A stretch of 64,000 bases of DNA from Bacteroidetes bacterium RIFCSPLOWO2_12_FULL_37_12 (GTDB lineage Bacteria; Bacteroidota; Bacteroidia; 2-12-FULL-37-12). A program made the translations under genes and the position numbers. Below, piece after piece: positions 44,144 through 52,413 of this stretch. The stretch is taken from assembly GCA_001769655.1 (NCBI GenBank), contig MEPC01000004.1:62001-126000 (forward strand), read 5' to 3'. Within the stretch, counting starts at the first letter, position 1. Each line of letters begins with the position of its first letter. The notes beneath the pieces were generated by a model. That model was not told the DNA's origin, did no database searches, and was given only the letters and a program-made list of their open reading frames with translations.

Positions 44144-45352
44144 TTATTGAACAAAATCGCTCAAATACTCAAATGGCATTGTCAATCTTCCTCCTTTAGT
44201 GATTGTGGCTCTATCAATCATATCATCTTCTACTCCACTTAAGAGGGCGGGCACAACTTTTTGGGAAAGATCAATTCCAAAATCATTCGATGTATCTCTG
44301 GGAAGTGCGCAGGGTAAATTATCAACTGCCATGACATCCACCGTGTTTTTCAAATATGGGTTTGTCTCTTTTTGAGTACCGGCATCATAGCCATATACAG
44401 GGTCTTCATTAGTACTTGACCTCAACGTAGAAGGAATTGGTCCATGTAAATCGCAGGAAATGTCACCTATAACTTTGATGGTAAATTCTGGATTCAGATA
44501 AGTTTCATTTGTAAAAAAAACAGGGGCTTCCCGATGCCAGAAGGCACAGTGAATGAAAATAACGCAGGAAGAAATAAATTGATTCATTGTAGAAACATAC
44601 TGGGAGGGGTTTTTATAAAAATGCAACATTTCCCAGTTACGACCATTTTTATGTTCGTTATAATTTTCTTCCATAAGTTGGGCATAAACGGGTTCATTGA
44701 ATTTTTTTGTACGAATTTCATCCGGTGTGCATGATTTTATTTTTAATAATCTCAAAATTTCCAATGCTCCGTGTGAAACCCTGCCATTTCCGGTAAATAA
44801 TATTTTTATTGGAGGTAATTTAATGGGTTTTATTTCCTTAATAAGATTCTGATATGTTTTACATTCAATAGCAGGTTTCATATCAAAAAGACCGTATTTT
44901 TTTCCATAAGCAAGAAAAGAATTATAAGTTCCAACGATGCCTGCATATCGCCCAAATCCTATCAACCGTTCTCCGGTGGCTTTTGTCAAACATTCATAGT
45001 CAATAAGACGAATGTTTTTTTTCAGAATTGTCTGGAGTAATTTCCGGTTATGCTCCTGCTTTTTTATTGTATGTGAGAAAAAAAAGTATGTTTTATCAGC
45101 AATTAATTCATCAACAGGAACTTCTTTTATTCCAAATAAAATATCACAATGGCTCATATCATTACAAACTTCAACTCCTTTCGATAGATATTCATTATCA
45201 GAATAACAACGAAAGGGAGAATGTTGAACTACAAACTTGTGCGCAGGGAATTCAATGTTCAATTGTGCAATCTGGTCGGGTGTAAAGGGGGTACGAAAAT
45301 CGTGAGGGACTCTACCCTCTCTGATAATACCCACGGTTATTTTGTTTTGCAT
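44144..45352 (-). CDS. saccharopine-dehydrogenase-like (AlaDH/PNT-fold) oxidoreductase
   Basis: This 402-residue protein has the AlaDH/PNT N-terminal domain of lysine-forming saccharopine dehydrogenases: VGIIREGRVPHDFRTPFTP, FGIKEVPVDELIADKTYFFF and FSHTIKKQEHNRKLL. An NAD-binding region follows (KILFTGNGRVSHGALEIL, near residue 190). Lys1-type enzymes interconvert saccharopine and lysine with 2-oxoglutarate. In Bacteroidota the substrate of this paralogue is unclear. It is convergent with the ZIP gene. Confidence 0.8.
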   Translation of the reverse strand: MQNKITVGIIREGRVPHDFRTPFTPDQIAQLNIEFPAHKFVVQHSPFRCYSDNEYLSKGVEVCNDMSHCDILFGIKEVPVDELIADKTYFFFSHTIKKQEHNRKLLQTILKKNIRLIDYECLTKATGERLIGFGRYAGIVGTYNSFLAYGKKYGLFDMKPAIECKTYQNLIKEIKPIKLPPIKILFTGNGRVSHGALEILRLLKIKSCTPDEIRTKKFNEPVYAQLMEENYNEHKNGRNWEMLHFYKNPSQYVSTMNQFISSCVIFIHCAFWHREAPVFFTNETYLNPEFTIKVIGDISCDLHGPIPSTLRSSTNEDPVYGYDAGTQKETNPYLKNTVDVMAVDNLPCALPRDTSNDFGIDLSQKVVPALLSGVEDDMIDRATITKGGRLTMPFEYLSDFVQ

Positions 45353-45427
45353 AAAATTTAGAAATTGAGGCGCAAAGGTAAAGATTTGGAATTGAATTTC
45401 ATGTCAGGAATATATAGTACTTTTGTA

Positions 45428-45562
45428 ATGGTATAGAGGAATGGGGGTATAGGGATATAGGAGTATAAGGGTATAGGGGTATAGGGGTATAAAGGTTTGA
45501 AATACGAATTTCCTTATACCATATACCCTAATACCCCTATATCCCTATACCTTTATATCTTC
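45428..45562. repeat. GGTATAGGG word-repeat hairpin upstream of tmRNA
   Basis: About six words of GGTATAGGGG and AGTATAAGG, then inverted words (CCTTATACC, CCCTATATCCCTATACC). It can fold on itself. It lies directly before the tmRNA and resembles the array at 18907-18996. The gap 45353-45572 holds no ORF that I support. Confidence 0.8.
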
Positions 45563-45572
45563 CACGACTCAC

Positions 45573-45942
45573 GGGGCTGACCGGCTTTGACAGCAGGTAT
45601 AAATAAGTGTAAGCATGCAGGGTGTTACAGGAGAATCACCCTTAAATAACTCCTCCTGAAATTTAAGCGACAACTACGCTTACAGAATGGCGGCTTAATT
45701 CTAGGAATTAGCCATTGCCATTGTCCCTCAGAACCTAATCTCTGTTGGTTTTGAATCAGGGGCATCGTAAATCAGAGAACCTTCTGAAGTCCGTTGCGGC
45801 AGATGAAAGGGAGTAAATAGCAACTAAGGGACAGGCAGGTAGGTTTCTGACCAGCTTCTCCCCTACAATTTACAGAAACCAAGCATGTAGAAAGCGCTCT
45901 ATTTATCTTGTTTGGACGAGGGTTCGATTCCCTCCAGCTCCA
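45573..45942 (+). ncRNA. ssrA: transfer-messenger RNA (tmRNA)
   Basis: The sequence starts GGGGCTGACCGGCTTTGAC and ends GTTCGATTCCCTCCAGCTCCA, the tRNA-Ala-like ends of tmRNA; GGGGCTG pairs with CAGCTCC. A T-arm motif (GAGGGTTCGATTCCCTC) is present. CCA is not encoded. The tag frame reads SDNYAYRMAA then TAA at 45666-45698, with the resume codon probably AGC or GAC. The end YxxxAA is the usual degradation signal type. It rescues stalled ribosomes with SmpB. Length, about 370 bases, is normal. Confidence 0.95.
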
Positions 45943-46036
45943 CGAATTTTAATAGCAGTGGCAGTATTTTCGTTTGTGGGGACACAAACGAACGCTATCC
46001 CTTTATTTTCGCCATCCCATTTCAGATTGATATACA

Positions 46037-47170
46037 ATGATGACACAAAGACAACTCCGGATACGCGCCATGCAGGCAATTTATAGTTATCATGTATGTC
46101 AAAAAGCCAATTATCAAATATCACTTGATTTTTTAGAAGACAAATTACGCCCGGGATATACGAATAAGGAAATTCTTACGGAAAATGAAATCCGGGAAAA
46201 TATCAAACTTCATACTACTGAATATGAAAAAAATTATCTATTGGATTTCCCTAAAAATTGTTTTAAAGAGAGCTTGGCTGAGAAAAAACTTGTTGAAACA
46301 AGCCAATATTTTGTTGAGTTGAATAAAACAGACATAGAAAATATCATCAACTATTCTAATGCAAGTTTTGATTTATTTGAGAAATGTTGTTTGATTTATT
46401 TTTCTATATTGACGGACTTAAACAATTATTTTATAAATTCAAATAGCAAAAAGAACTTCGAATTTCTTTATTCATTTTTTACCCAGGAAAATACTCAAAA
46501 ACTTATTGAAGAGTGTAAAAAAAATATTCAGAAAAATAAATTCAAGCCGACTTATAAAAATGAAAATGGTTTTTTAAATGATTTAATAAAAAATGATATT
46601 GAAAAATACAACCTGAAAGAAAATCAAGACAATCTTTCAATTCATAATAATAAAACGCTTTCACCTTCTTATTTCGTAACCGAAATTCTTTTTAACAGCC
46701 CAACCCTTGAAGATTTTTTTGAAAATTTTAATATTTATTGGAACGATGACTCTTCCATGGTGAAACATAAAGTGTTTCAATCATTGATTGATATAAACAA
46801 ACCGGATACGGATAAAACAGTGGAGGATGTGGAGATTTCCAGTAAAGAGGGGACTATTTTTTTTAATAAATTAGTGAGGAAAACCATTTCGAATGAAAAA
46901 AGTTACCTTCCGTGGTTGGCAAACAATACCAAAAACTGGGATGTAAACCGAATTCAGGAATTGGACAGGATTTTAATACTTATGGCATTATGCGAATTAT
47001 TGGAATTTGAAAATATCCCACCGAAGGCGACTTTAAACGAATATCTGGAAATAGCTAAGCATTATTGCTCTCCCAAGAGCAGACAATTTGTTAATGGGAT
47101 CATAGATGGCATTTTTAAAGAACTTACAAGAGACAAGAAAATTAAAAAATCCGGAAAAGGATTGTCCTGA
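46037..47170 (+). CDS. nusB: transcription antitermination factor NusB, long form
   Basis: This 377-residue protein has the start RQLRIRAMQAIYSYHVCQKA and the C-terminal block RIQELDRILILMALCELLEF with YLEIAKHYCSPKSRQFVNGI. The N- and C-terminal parts of the NusB fold are thus split by a long helical, Lys- and Asn-rich insertion (about residues 50-270). That form is normal in Bacteroidota. NusB binds boxA RNA with NusE for rRNA antitermination. It is the first of a run of plus-strand genes. Confidence 0.9.
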   Translation: MMTQRQLRIRAMQAIYSYHVCQKANYQISLDFLEDKLRPGYTNKEILTENEIRENIKLHTTEYEKNYLLDFPKNCFKESLAEKKLVETSQYFVELNKTDIENIINYSNASFDLFEKCCLIYFSILTDLNNYFINSNSKKNFEFLYSFFTQENTQKLIEECKKNIQKNKFKPTYKNENGFLNDLIKNDIEKYNLKENQDNLSIHNNKTLSPSYFVTEILFNSPTLEDFFENFNIYWNDDSSMVKHKVFQSLIDINKPDTDKTVEDVEISSKEGTIFFNKLVRKTISNEKSYLPWLANNTKNWDVNRIQELDRILILMALCELLEFENIPPKATLNEYLEIAKHYCSPKSRQFVNGIIDGIFKELTRDKKIKKSGKGLS

Positions 47171-47201
47171 TTTGAGTTTATAAAAAAAACAAGTACCTTT
47201 G
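47171..47201 (+). promoter_or_regulatory. Bacteroidota-type promoter upstream of YtxH gene
   Basis: TTTG at 47171-47174, a spacer of exactly 19 bases, and TACCTTTG at 47194-47201 fit the -33/-7 consensus (TTTG-N19-TAnnTTTG) of the phylum's housekeeping sigma factor. It begins directly after the nusB stop and lies 19 bases before the YtxH start codon. Confidence 0.8.
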
Positions 47202-47219
47202 CCCTTTAATTTTACAAAC

Positions 47220-47519
47220 ATGGGAAAAAGCAGTAATACATTCTTTGCATTTATTTCCGGTGTCGCTGTTGGAGCGGTTATTGGAATACTCTACGCTCCT
47301 GACAAGGGTAAAAACACCAGAGATAAACTTGCATTTCAACTTGATAAATACAAGGAGAAACTATCCGATTTAACCCGTCAATGGTTTGATGAAAAAGGGA
47401 ATATCATACCCACGCTGGCAAAGCAGGAATCGGCTAAGGTTGTTAGTGAAGCGAGCCGTAAAGCAGAGCAACTGCTGGGAGATGTTGAGCAATTGATAGG
47501 ACAAATTCAAGGGAAGTGA
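47220..47519 (+). CDS. YtxH-domain small membrane protein
   Basis: The product has about 99 residues from the ATG at 47220. The frame opens slightly earlier without a better start. One TM helix (about 7-25, FFAFISGVAVGAVIGILYAP) is followed by a charged helical tail (DKGKNTRDKLAFQLDKYKEK) typical of YtxH/DUF883-type proteins. The function is not known, though envelope stress links have been suggested for the family. It has its own promoter. Confidence 0.8.
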   Translation: MGKSSNTFFAFISGVAVGAVIGILYAPDKGKNTRDKLAFQLDKYKEKLSDLTRQWFDEKGNIIPTLAKQESAKVVSEASRKAEQLLGDVEQLIGQIQGK

Positions 47520-47521
47520 CA

Positions 47522-47630
47522 GGAAAAAGAGGTTTTAAGTTTCAGGTTTTAAGTTACTAAAAGAAAAAGAGTTTCACATTATAGTAAAGTTTGAGCATAA
47601 CTTAAAACTTAAAACCTAAAATATCCAATT
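47522..47630. repeat. TTTTAAGTTT / AACTTAAAAC inverted words
   Basis: GGTTTTAAGTTTCAGGTTTT and its inverted counterpart ACTTAAAACTTAAAACCT can pair across about 60 bases in the gap before the DUF1573 gene. It contains no gene. Confidence 0.75.
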
Positions 47631-47634
47631 TCAA

Positions 47635-48129
47635 ATGCACATCAATAGTATATTAATTGCAGGAGCACTTTTATGCATTTTTGCCTCTTGTGAGCCGAAA
47701 AAAGGTCCTAATCCGGGGGAGCCATTATCAGCCGGTGAGCTTGTTCAAAACAGTCAGACCGCTGAACCGGAAAAGTCAAAAATTGACCCAGCCACTCTCC
47801 CCATCATTGAGTTTGCTGATAGCATAAAAGATTTTGGAACTATAACAGAAGGTGACTTGGTCAGCTATATTTTCCGGTTTAAAAATACAGGTAAATCACC
47901 TTTAATCATTTCCAATGCCTCCGGTTCATGCGGATGTACGGTACCAAGATGGCCGAAGGACCCGATTGTACCAGGTGACACCGGTTCAGTATCAGTGGCG
48001 TTCAATAGTCAGGGAAAGTTTGGTCATCAGGTAAAAACGGTGACCGTGGTTTCAAATACAGAACCAAGTGTAAAGAAATTAACCTTTCAAGCTGAAGTTA
48101 TCAAAAAGATTGATTCACCCTTAAAATAA
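47635..48129 (+). CDS. DUF1573 lipoprotein
   Basis: This 164-residue protein has a lipoprotein signal (LLCIFASC, Cys near 19) and one DUF1573 beta-sandwich domain. Its marks are DSIKDFGTITEGDLVSYIFR and GSCGCTVPRWPKDPIVPGDT. The domain is abundant in Bacteroidota and its role is not defined. The yajC start follows within a few bases, so the two are probably one operon. Confidence 0.88.
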   Translation: MHINSILIAGALLCIFASCEPKKGPNPGEPLSAGELVQNSQTAEPEKSKIDPATLPIIEFADSIKDFGTITEGDLVSYIFRFKNTGKSPLIISNASGSCGCTVPRWPKDPIVPGDTGSVSVAFNSQGKFGHQVKTVTVVSNTEPSVKKLTFQAEVIKKIDSPLK

Positions 48130-48135
48130 CCACTC

Positions 48136-48462
48136 ATGATTAATTTATTAATTCTATTGCAAACTGCTCCTGCTAAATCATCATTTAACTGGAGTACACC
48201 GGTAATGTTTTTGCTGATTTTTCTGGTTTTTTACTTTTTTATGATAAGGCCACAGCAAAAAAAACAAAAAACACTTCAGAAATTCAGAGAGAATTTAAAC
48301 AAGGGAGATAAAGTGGTTACTATTGGTGGAATTCATGGAAAAATAGCACAAATAGAAAATGACCATCTTTTTCTTGAAATTGATAACGAAGTTAAGATAA
48401 AGGTTGAAAAATCCGCTATCTCACAGGAATATTCGGCTAAAGTAATGGAATTAAGAAAGTAG
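48136..48462 (+). CDS. yajC: preprotein translocase subunit YajC
   Basis: This 108-residue protein has one TM helix (about residues 20-40, VMFLLIFLVFYFFMIRPQQK) and the conserved VVTIGGIHGKIAQIENDHLF. YajC accompanies SecDF in protein export. Here it lies between the DUF1573 and YbbR genes. The stop overlaps a palindrome. Confidence 0.93.
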   Translation: MINLLILLQTAPAKSSFNWSTPVMFLLIFLVFYFFMIRPQQKKQKTLQKFRENLNKGDKVVTIGGIHGKIAQIENDHLFLEIDNEVKIKVEKSAISQEYSAKVMELRK

Positions 48463-48487
48463 AGACGGGTTTAAAATCCGTCTGTAC
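48459..48487. repeat. dispersed palindrome, copy 2 (AGACGGGTTTAAAATCCGTCT)
   Basis: One base differs from a perfect copy of the palindrome at 16242. It starts at the yajC stop codon and may shape the 3' end of the transcript. Confidence 0.75.
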
Positions 48488-48499
48488 ATTCATTAGAAA

Positions 48500-49480
48500 A
48501 TGGCACTCTTAAAGAGTTTTAAATCAATTTTTCTCTCCCTCCCCGGAAGCCGGCAGAAAAAAGATATTTTTGCTTTTACCCTTTGCTTTTTTGTAGCCAC
48601 TGCCTTTTGGTTTTTAAACCGCCTGAATAGTAATTTTACTACTACCCTTTCCTATCCATTAGAAATTTCTTACGACAGGGAATCTTATACATTTACAAGA
48701 AAGTTGCCCGATAAACTGAATGTAAATATCTCCGGTTTTGGTTGGAAGATTCTCGATAAAATGTATGGTTTTCATAAAGAACCGCTTACACTGAATAACG
48801 AAAGCATTTTTCGCAACAACTTTCTCTCTGCAAAAGAAATAATGCCGGTATTAAATCAATCATTTAATGAAATAAAAATAAACTCAATTTCGCCTGACAC
48901 TTTATATTTCTCATTTGATAAAAGGTTAGTCAGAAAGGTTCCTGTGATTTTATCGTCTTCACTTGAATTTAAGCCAGATTTTGGTCTATCGGGAGACCCC
49001 AGGGTTTTCCCGGATTCTGTTATTATTGAAGGAGCTTCTTCCATGGTAAATCAGATCAAATCAATTCATACAAAAAAAATAACCAAAAATAATCTGCATG
49101 AGGATTTTACGTTGGAAGTAAAGTTGGATTTTCAGGAAAAACAGGGAATTAAAATCAGTCATACTACTATTAAAATACATTTCCCTATTGATGAGTTTAT
49201 AGAACAAAAAAAACAAATTAGATTTACAAGATTAAACTTTCCTGAACAGTTTTCTTCTGATTCAACCATTCCGGAATTTTGTAATGTTGGATTCAGAATG
49301 CCTGCAAAAAAATTAAATGAATTTTCCAGTGATTCGTTTCGTCTGATTCTGGATTATAGATTTATTGACCCTGAAAAACAAATTATTTTACCTCTGGTAG
49401 AACATCTTCCAGGATATATTCACGATTTTACTATCATAAATCCTTCCATCATTAATGTTAAAGATAGGAATTACCGGTAG
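48500..49480 (+). CDS. YbbR-like domain protein
   Basis: This 326-residue protein has an N-terminal TM segment (about 23-41, KDIFAFTLCFFVATAFWFLN). Beta-rich YbbR-type repeats follow (PLEISYDRESYTFTRKLPDK; VPVILSSSLEFKPDFGLSGD). YbbR proteins bind or regulate the diadenylate cyclase CdaA in other bacteria. No cdaA gene is in the window. It overlaps the coaE start by 26 bases, which suggests translational coupling. Confidence 0.83.
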   Translation: MALLKSFKSIFLSLPGSRQKKDIFAFTLCFFVATAFWFLNRLNSNFTTTLSYPLEISYDRESYTFTRKLPDKLNVNISGFGWKILDKMYGFHKEPLTLNNESIFRNNFLSAKEIMPVLNQSFNEIKINSISPDTLYFSFDKRLVRKVPVILSSSLEFKPDFGLSGDPRVFPDSVIIEGASSMVNQIKSIHTKKITKNNLHEDFTLEVKLDFQEKQGIKISHTTIKIHFPIDEFIEQKKQIRFTRLNFPEQFSSDSTIPEFCNVGFRMPAKKLNEFSSDSFRLILDYRFIDPEKQIILPLVEHLPGYIHDFTIINPSIINVKDRNYR

Positions 49481-50072
49481 CATGGGTAGTGGGAAAAGCA
49501 CTATTGCCAGAGTATTTGAATCATTTGGTATTCCCGTTTATTATACGGATGAGATTGCTAAAAAACTTTATAATTCAGACCCGCTTTTAAAAGAAAAAAT
49601 CAAATTAAATTTTGGGAATGAGATGTATGATTCTAACGATAAATTAATGACTCCTGCTTTAGCAAAAAAAGTATTTCATTCCCCCGAAAAACTCGCCTTG
49701 TTAAATTCAATAGTACATCCATTGGTCATCGCTGATTTTGTGAGATGGTCCGGTTTGCATTTATCTAAATTTATTTATGTAATAAAAGAAGCCGCGCTTT
49801 TATTTGAAAGTAACGCAGATAAAGTATTGGATCAGGTTATCTGCGTCGTTTGCCCATTGGAAATCCGAATTGAAAGAATAAAGAAACGGAATCCTGAACA
49901 GACGATTGAAGAAATAAAAAAGAGAATTGAAAATCAATTGGCAGAGGAAATCAAATCGGAAAAATCTGACTTTATAATTATTAATGACGGAGTAAAGGCA
50001 ATATTACCACAAGTAATCGCTTTGCACAAATTATTTCTTGAAAATGGTAATACAGTGGTAATACAATGGTAA
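49455..50072 (+). CDS. coaE: dephospho-CoA kinase
   Basis: This 205-residue enzyme phosphorylates dephospho-CoA to CoA. P-loop GSMGSGKS, VHPLVIADFVRW and the lid region IERIKKRNPEQT are as expected. The last ten residues (NTVVIQW) lie inside the 11-bp repeat array: GGTAATACAGTGG TAATACAATGG TAA. So the repeat supplies the stop codon. This may be a slightly extended C-terminus. The other CoA gene, coaD, is at 23325. Confidence 0.93.
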   Translation: MLKIGITGSMGSGKSTIARVFESFGIPVYYTDEIAKKLYNSDPLLKEKIKLNFGNEMYDSNDKLMTPALAKKVFHSPEKLALLNSIVHPLVIADFVRWSGLHLSKFIYVIKEAALLFESNADKVLDQVICVVCPLEIRIERIKKRNPEQTIEEIKKRIENQLAEEIKSEKSDFIIINDGVKAILPQVIALHKLFLENGNTVVIQW

Positions 50073-50250
50073 TACAATGGTAATACTGTGGTAATACTGT
50101 GGTAATACAATCGTTTTACAATCGTATTACAATCGTATTACAACTGTATTACAATCGTATTACAATCGTATTACAATCGTATTACAACCGTATTACAACC
50201 GTATTACTACCGTATTACTACCGTATTACTATCGTATTACCATTGTACTG
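50045..50250. repeat. 11-bp tandem repeat array (upstream of SWIB gene)
   Basis: About 18 units of 11 bases start inside the coaE end. The first six are TGGTAATACAA-like; the rest are TCGTATTACAA-like, so the core palindrome-like GTAATAC turns to GTATTAC partway. A second array of similar TCGTATTACAA units lies at 50790-50911. The remaining part of the gap (to 50451) shows no gene. Confidence 0.95.
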
Positions 50251-50451
50251 CTATTCCCTCTAAATCCACCAAAATTCCATTTTCCCTCTAAAAATCCCGT
50301 TTTTCCCTATGAAAACGTCCCTTTTTCTGTAAATTTCATGAAAATGTCAATAAATTGTGGATTAAATTTCTGTTTTATAGAGGAAAATTCAAAAAATAGC
50401 TATAATTTTGACCCCGTAATATTTTAACGTTTTAATTAAAACTAAATAACT

Positions 50452-50727
50452 ATGGCAACAAAGAAGAAAGCACCAAGAAAAGCAAATGCGGCTTTCATGA
50501 AACCATTAAAACCCAGCCCAGCGCTGGCGGCAGTTGTTGGTGATAAAGCTATCCCAAGAACTGAAGTGGTAAAAAAACTCTGGGCATACATAAAGAAAAA
50601 TGGATGCCAGGACAAAAAAAACAGACGTATGATCAATGCCGATGCTAAATTAAAACCGGTCTTCGGTGGCAAAGGTTGTGTCAATATGTTTGAAATGACC
50701 AAGCTCATCGGAAAACATCTTTCCTAA
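50452..50727 (+). CDS. SWIB/MDM2-domain protein
   Basis: This 91-residue protein has a basic tail rich in Lys, Pro and Ala (ATKKKAPRKANAAFMKPLKP). A SWIB domain follows (LAAVVGDKAIPRTEVVKKLW ... INADAKLKPVFGGKG... FEMTKLIGKHLS). SWIB domains are known from chromatin remodelling in eukaryotes and occur in Chlamydiae and Bacteroidota, some next to topoisomerase. The tail is DNA-binding-like. Direct target unknown. The arrays of 11-bp repeats on either side mark it out. A terminator follows. Confidence 0.9.
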   Translation: MATKKKAPRKANAAFMKPLKPSPALAAVVGDKAIPRTEVVKKLWAYIKKNGCQDKKNRRMINADAKLKPVFGGKGCVNMFEMTKLIGKHLS

Positions 50728-50743
50728 GCGAGCTAAGAGTTTG

Positions 50744-50783
50744 AAAAGCGTGATGCTCCTAAAGAGTGTCACGCTTTTTTTTT
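50744..50783 (+). terminator. intrinsic terminator after SWIB gene
   Basis: AAAAGCGTGA pairs with TCACGCTTTT (10 bp), loop of 15 bases, followed by a T-run. It lies 17 bases after the SWIB stop. Confidence 0.85.
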
Positions 50784-50789
50784 GTAGGT

Positions 50790-50911
50790 TTTACAATCGA
50801 ACTACAACTTATTACAACTGTATTACAATCGTATTACAACCGTATTACAGCCGTATTACAACCGTATTACAACCGTATTACAACCGTATTACAACTGTAT
50901 TACAATCGCAT
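50790..50911. repeat. 11-bp tandem repeat array (downstream of SWIB gene)
   Basis: About 11 units of CCGTATTACAA or CTGTATTACAA follow the terminator. They match the second half of the upstream array. No gene is seen. Confidence 0.95.
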
Positions 50912-50998
50912 TCCCATAATCAAGTGCAATCAACATCTCTTAAATTCTCTTTATCCCCGATTATTTCCTACCTTTGTGAACTTAAATTCATTTAGCAC

Positions 50999-52336
50999 AT
51001 GACACAATTTGAACTTAAAATGCCTAAATTAGGTGAGAGTATAGTAGAAGCAACTGTACTTAAATGGCTTAAAAAAGAAGGAGAAAAAGTAAATGCAGAT
51101 GAATCCATATTGGAAATAGCCACAGACAAAGTTGATACGGAAGTTCCTTCACCCGTATCCGGTATTATCTCCGGAATTCTTGCAAAAGAGGGTGAGAAGG
51201 TGAAAGTAGGCGCTACCCTTGCATTTATTAATATCACTGAAAATGGTTCCATTGTTCAAAAGGAGGAAATAGCCGAACCAGCTAATGTATTGGTAAATGA
51301 ATCACAGATTCCAAGTGTTTCTGCCCCGGTCGCTCCCAAAGAAAATTTACAACGGTTTTATTCGCCTCTGGTGATGAGCATAGCTATGACAGAAGGAATA
51401 TCTCCAACGGAACTTGAATTGATCCCAGGAACAGGAAAAGAAAACCGTGTCACCAAACAGGATATTCTTGCTTATATTGAAAGGAAAAAAATAGAACCTT
51501 CACTTTCCGCTATCACAAAAGAGAAATCTGAAATACAAATTCAAAAATCTGCAACACCCATTTCCACTTCTGTTTCGTCTGTTCAAAAAGAGCCCCTTGT
51601 AACTGAAAAACTAACAACAGCAAGAGGTAAAACTGAAATTATTGAAATGGAACGTATGAGAAAAATAATTGCGGAAAGAATGGTTGAGTCAAAACGCATC
51701 TCACCGCATGTGACTTCTTTTATTGAAGCCGATGTGACTACTCTTGTTACTTGGAGAAATCAACGTAAAGAGGAATTTAAAAAGAAAGAAGGAGAAAATC
51801 TTACGCTTACACCGATATTTACTGAAGCAGTTGTCAATGCCATTAAAGATTTTCCTATGATAAATGTTTCGGTGGAGGGTACTAAAATCATTCTAAAGAA
51901 ATTCATAAATATTGGAATTGCGGTTGCTCTGAATGACTTTAATCTGATTGTTCCTGTGTTAAAAAATGCTGACAGGTATAATTTAACAGGATTGGCCAAA
52001 GCCGTTAACGATTTATCATCAAGAGCCAGAAACGGAAAATTATTGCCTGATGACCTTCAGGATGGTACATTCACTATATCAAATGTGGGCACATTTGGCA
52101 GTATCATGGGTACTCCTATAATTCTTCAACCACAGGTCGCTATTTTAGCAACCGGAGCCATCCGGAAAATACCGGCGGTTATTGAAACCTCTTCGGGTGA
52201 CACGATTGGAATCCGTCATAAAATGTTCTTATCATTATCTTATGATCACAGGGTAGTGGATGGTTCATTGGGCGGAATGTTTCTAAAACGTGTGGCAGAG
52301 AATCTCGAAAAGTTTGAAACGTCGAGAAATATTTAG
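50999..52336 (+). CDS. 2-oxoacid dehydrogenase E2 (dihydrolipoamide acyltransferase)
   Basis: This 445-residue E2 has one lipoyl domain with the lipoylated Lys near 44 (ILEIATDKVDTEVPSP). A peripheral-subunit-binding domain lies at about 120-160 (FYSPLVMSIAMTEGISPTEL) and the C-terminal catalytic core ends with LSYDHRVVDGSLGGMFLKR, which holds the catalytic His. It transfers acyl groups to CoA in a pyruvate, 2-oxoglutarate or branched-chain complex; which one cannot be fixed from this gene alone. E1 and E3 are not adjacent. A TACCTTTG -7-like element lies 23 bases before the start. Confidence 0.93.
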   Translation: MTQFELKMPKLGESIVEATVLKWLKKEGEKVNADESILEIATDKVDTEVPSPVSGIISGILAKEGEKVKVGATLAFINITENGSIVQKEEIAEPANVLVNESQIPSVSAPVAPKENLQRFYSPLVMSIAMTEGISPTELELIPGTGKENRVTKQDILAYIERKKIEPSLSAITKEKSEIQIQKSATPISTSVSSVQKEPLVTEKLTTARGKTEIIEMERMRKIIAERMVESKRISPHVTSFIEADVTTLVTWRNQRKEEFKKKEGENLTLTPIFTEAVVNAIKDFPMINVSVEGTKIILKKFINIGIAVALNDFNLIVPVLKNADRYNLTGLAKAVNDLSSRARNGKLLPDDLQDGTFTISNVGTFGSIMGTPIILQPQVAILATGAIRKIPAVIETSSGDTIGIRHKMFLSLSYDHRVVDGSLGGMFLKRVAENLEKFETSRNI

Positions 52337-52413
52337 AAACTCTCTAAAAGTTTTTTATTCATCCATACCTTGATGTATGATAGCTTTCGTTTGTGTCCTC
52401 ACAAACGAAAGTG

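Noticed and set aside
50045-50911. Possible coding region in the 11-bp arrays
   Set aside because: The frames give repeated YYNRITTVLQ-like peptides from low-complexity DNA; no start or Shine-Dalgarno context and no homology that I can name.
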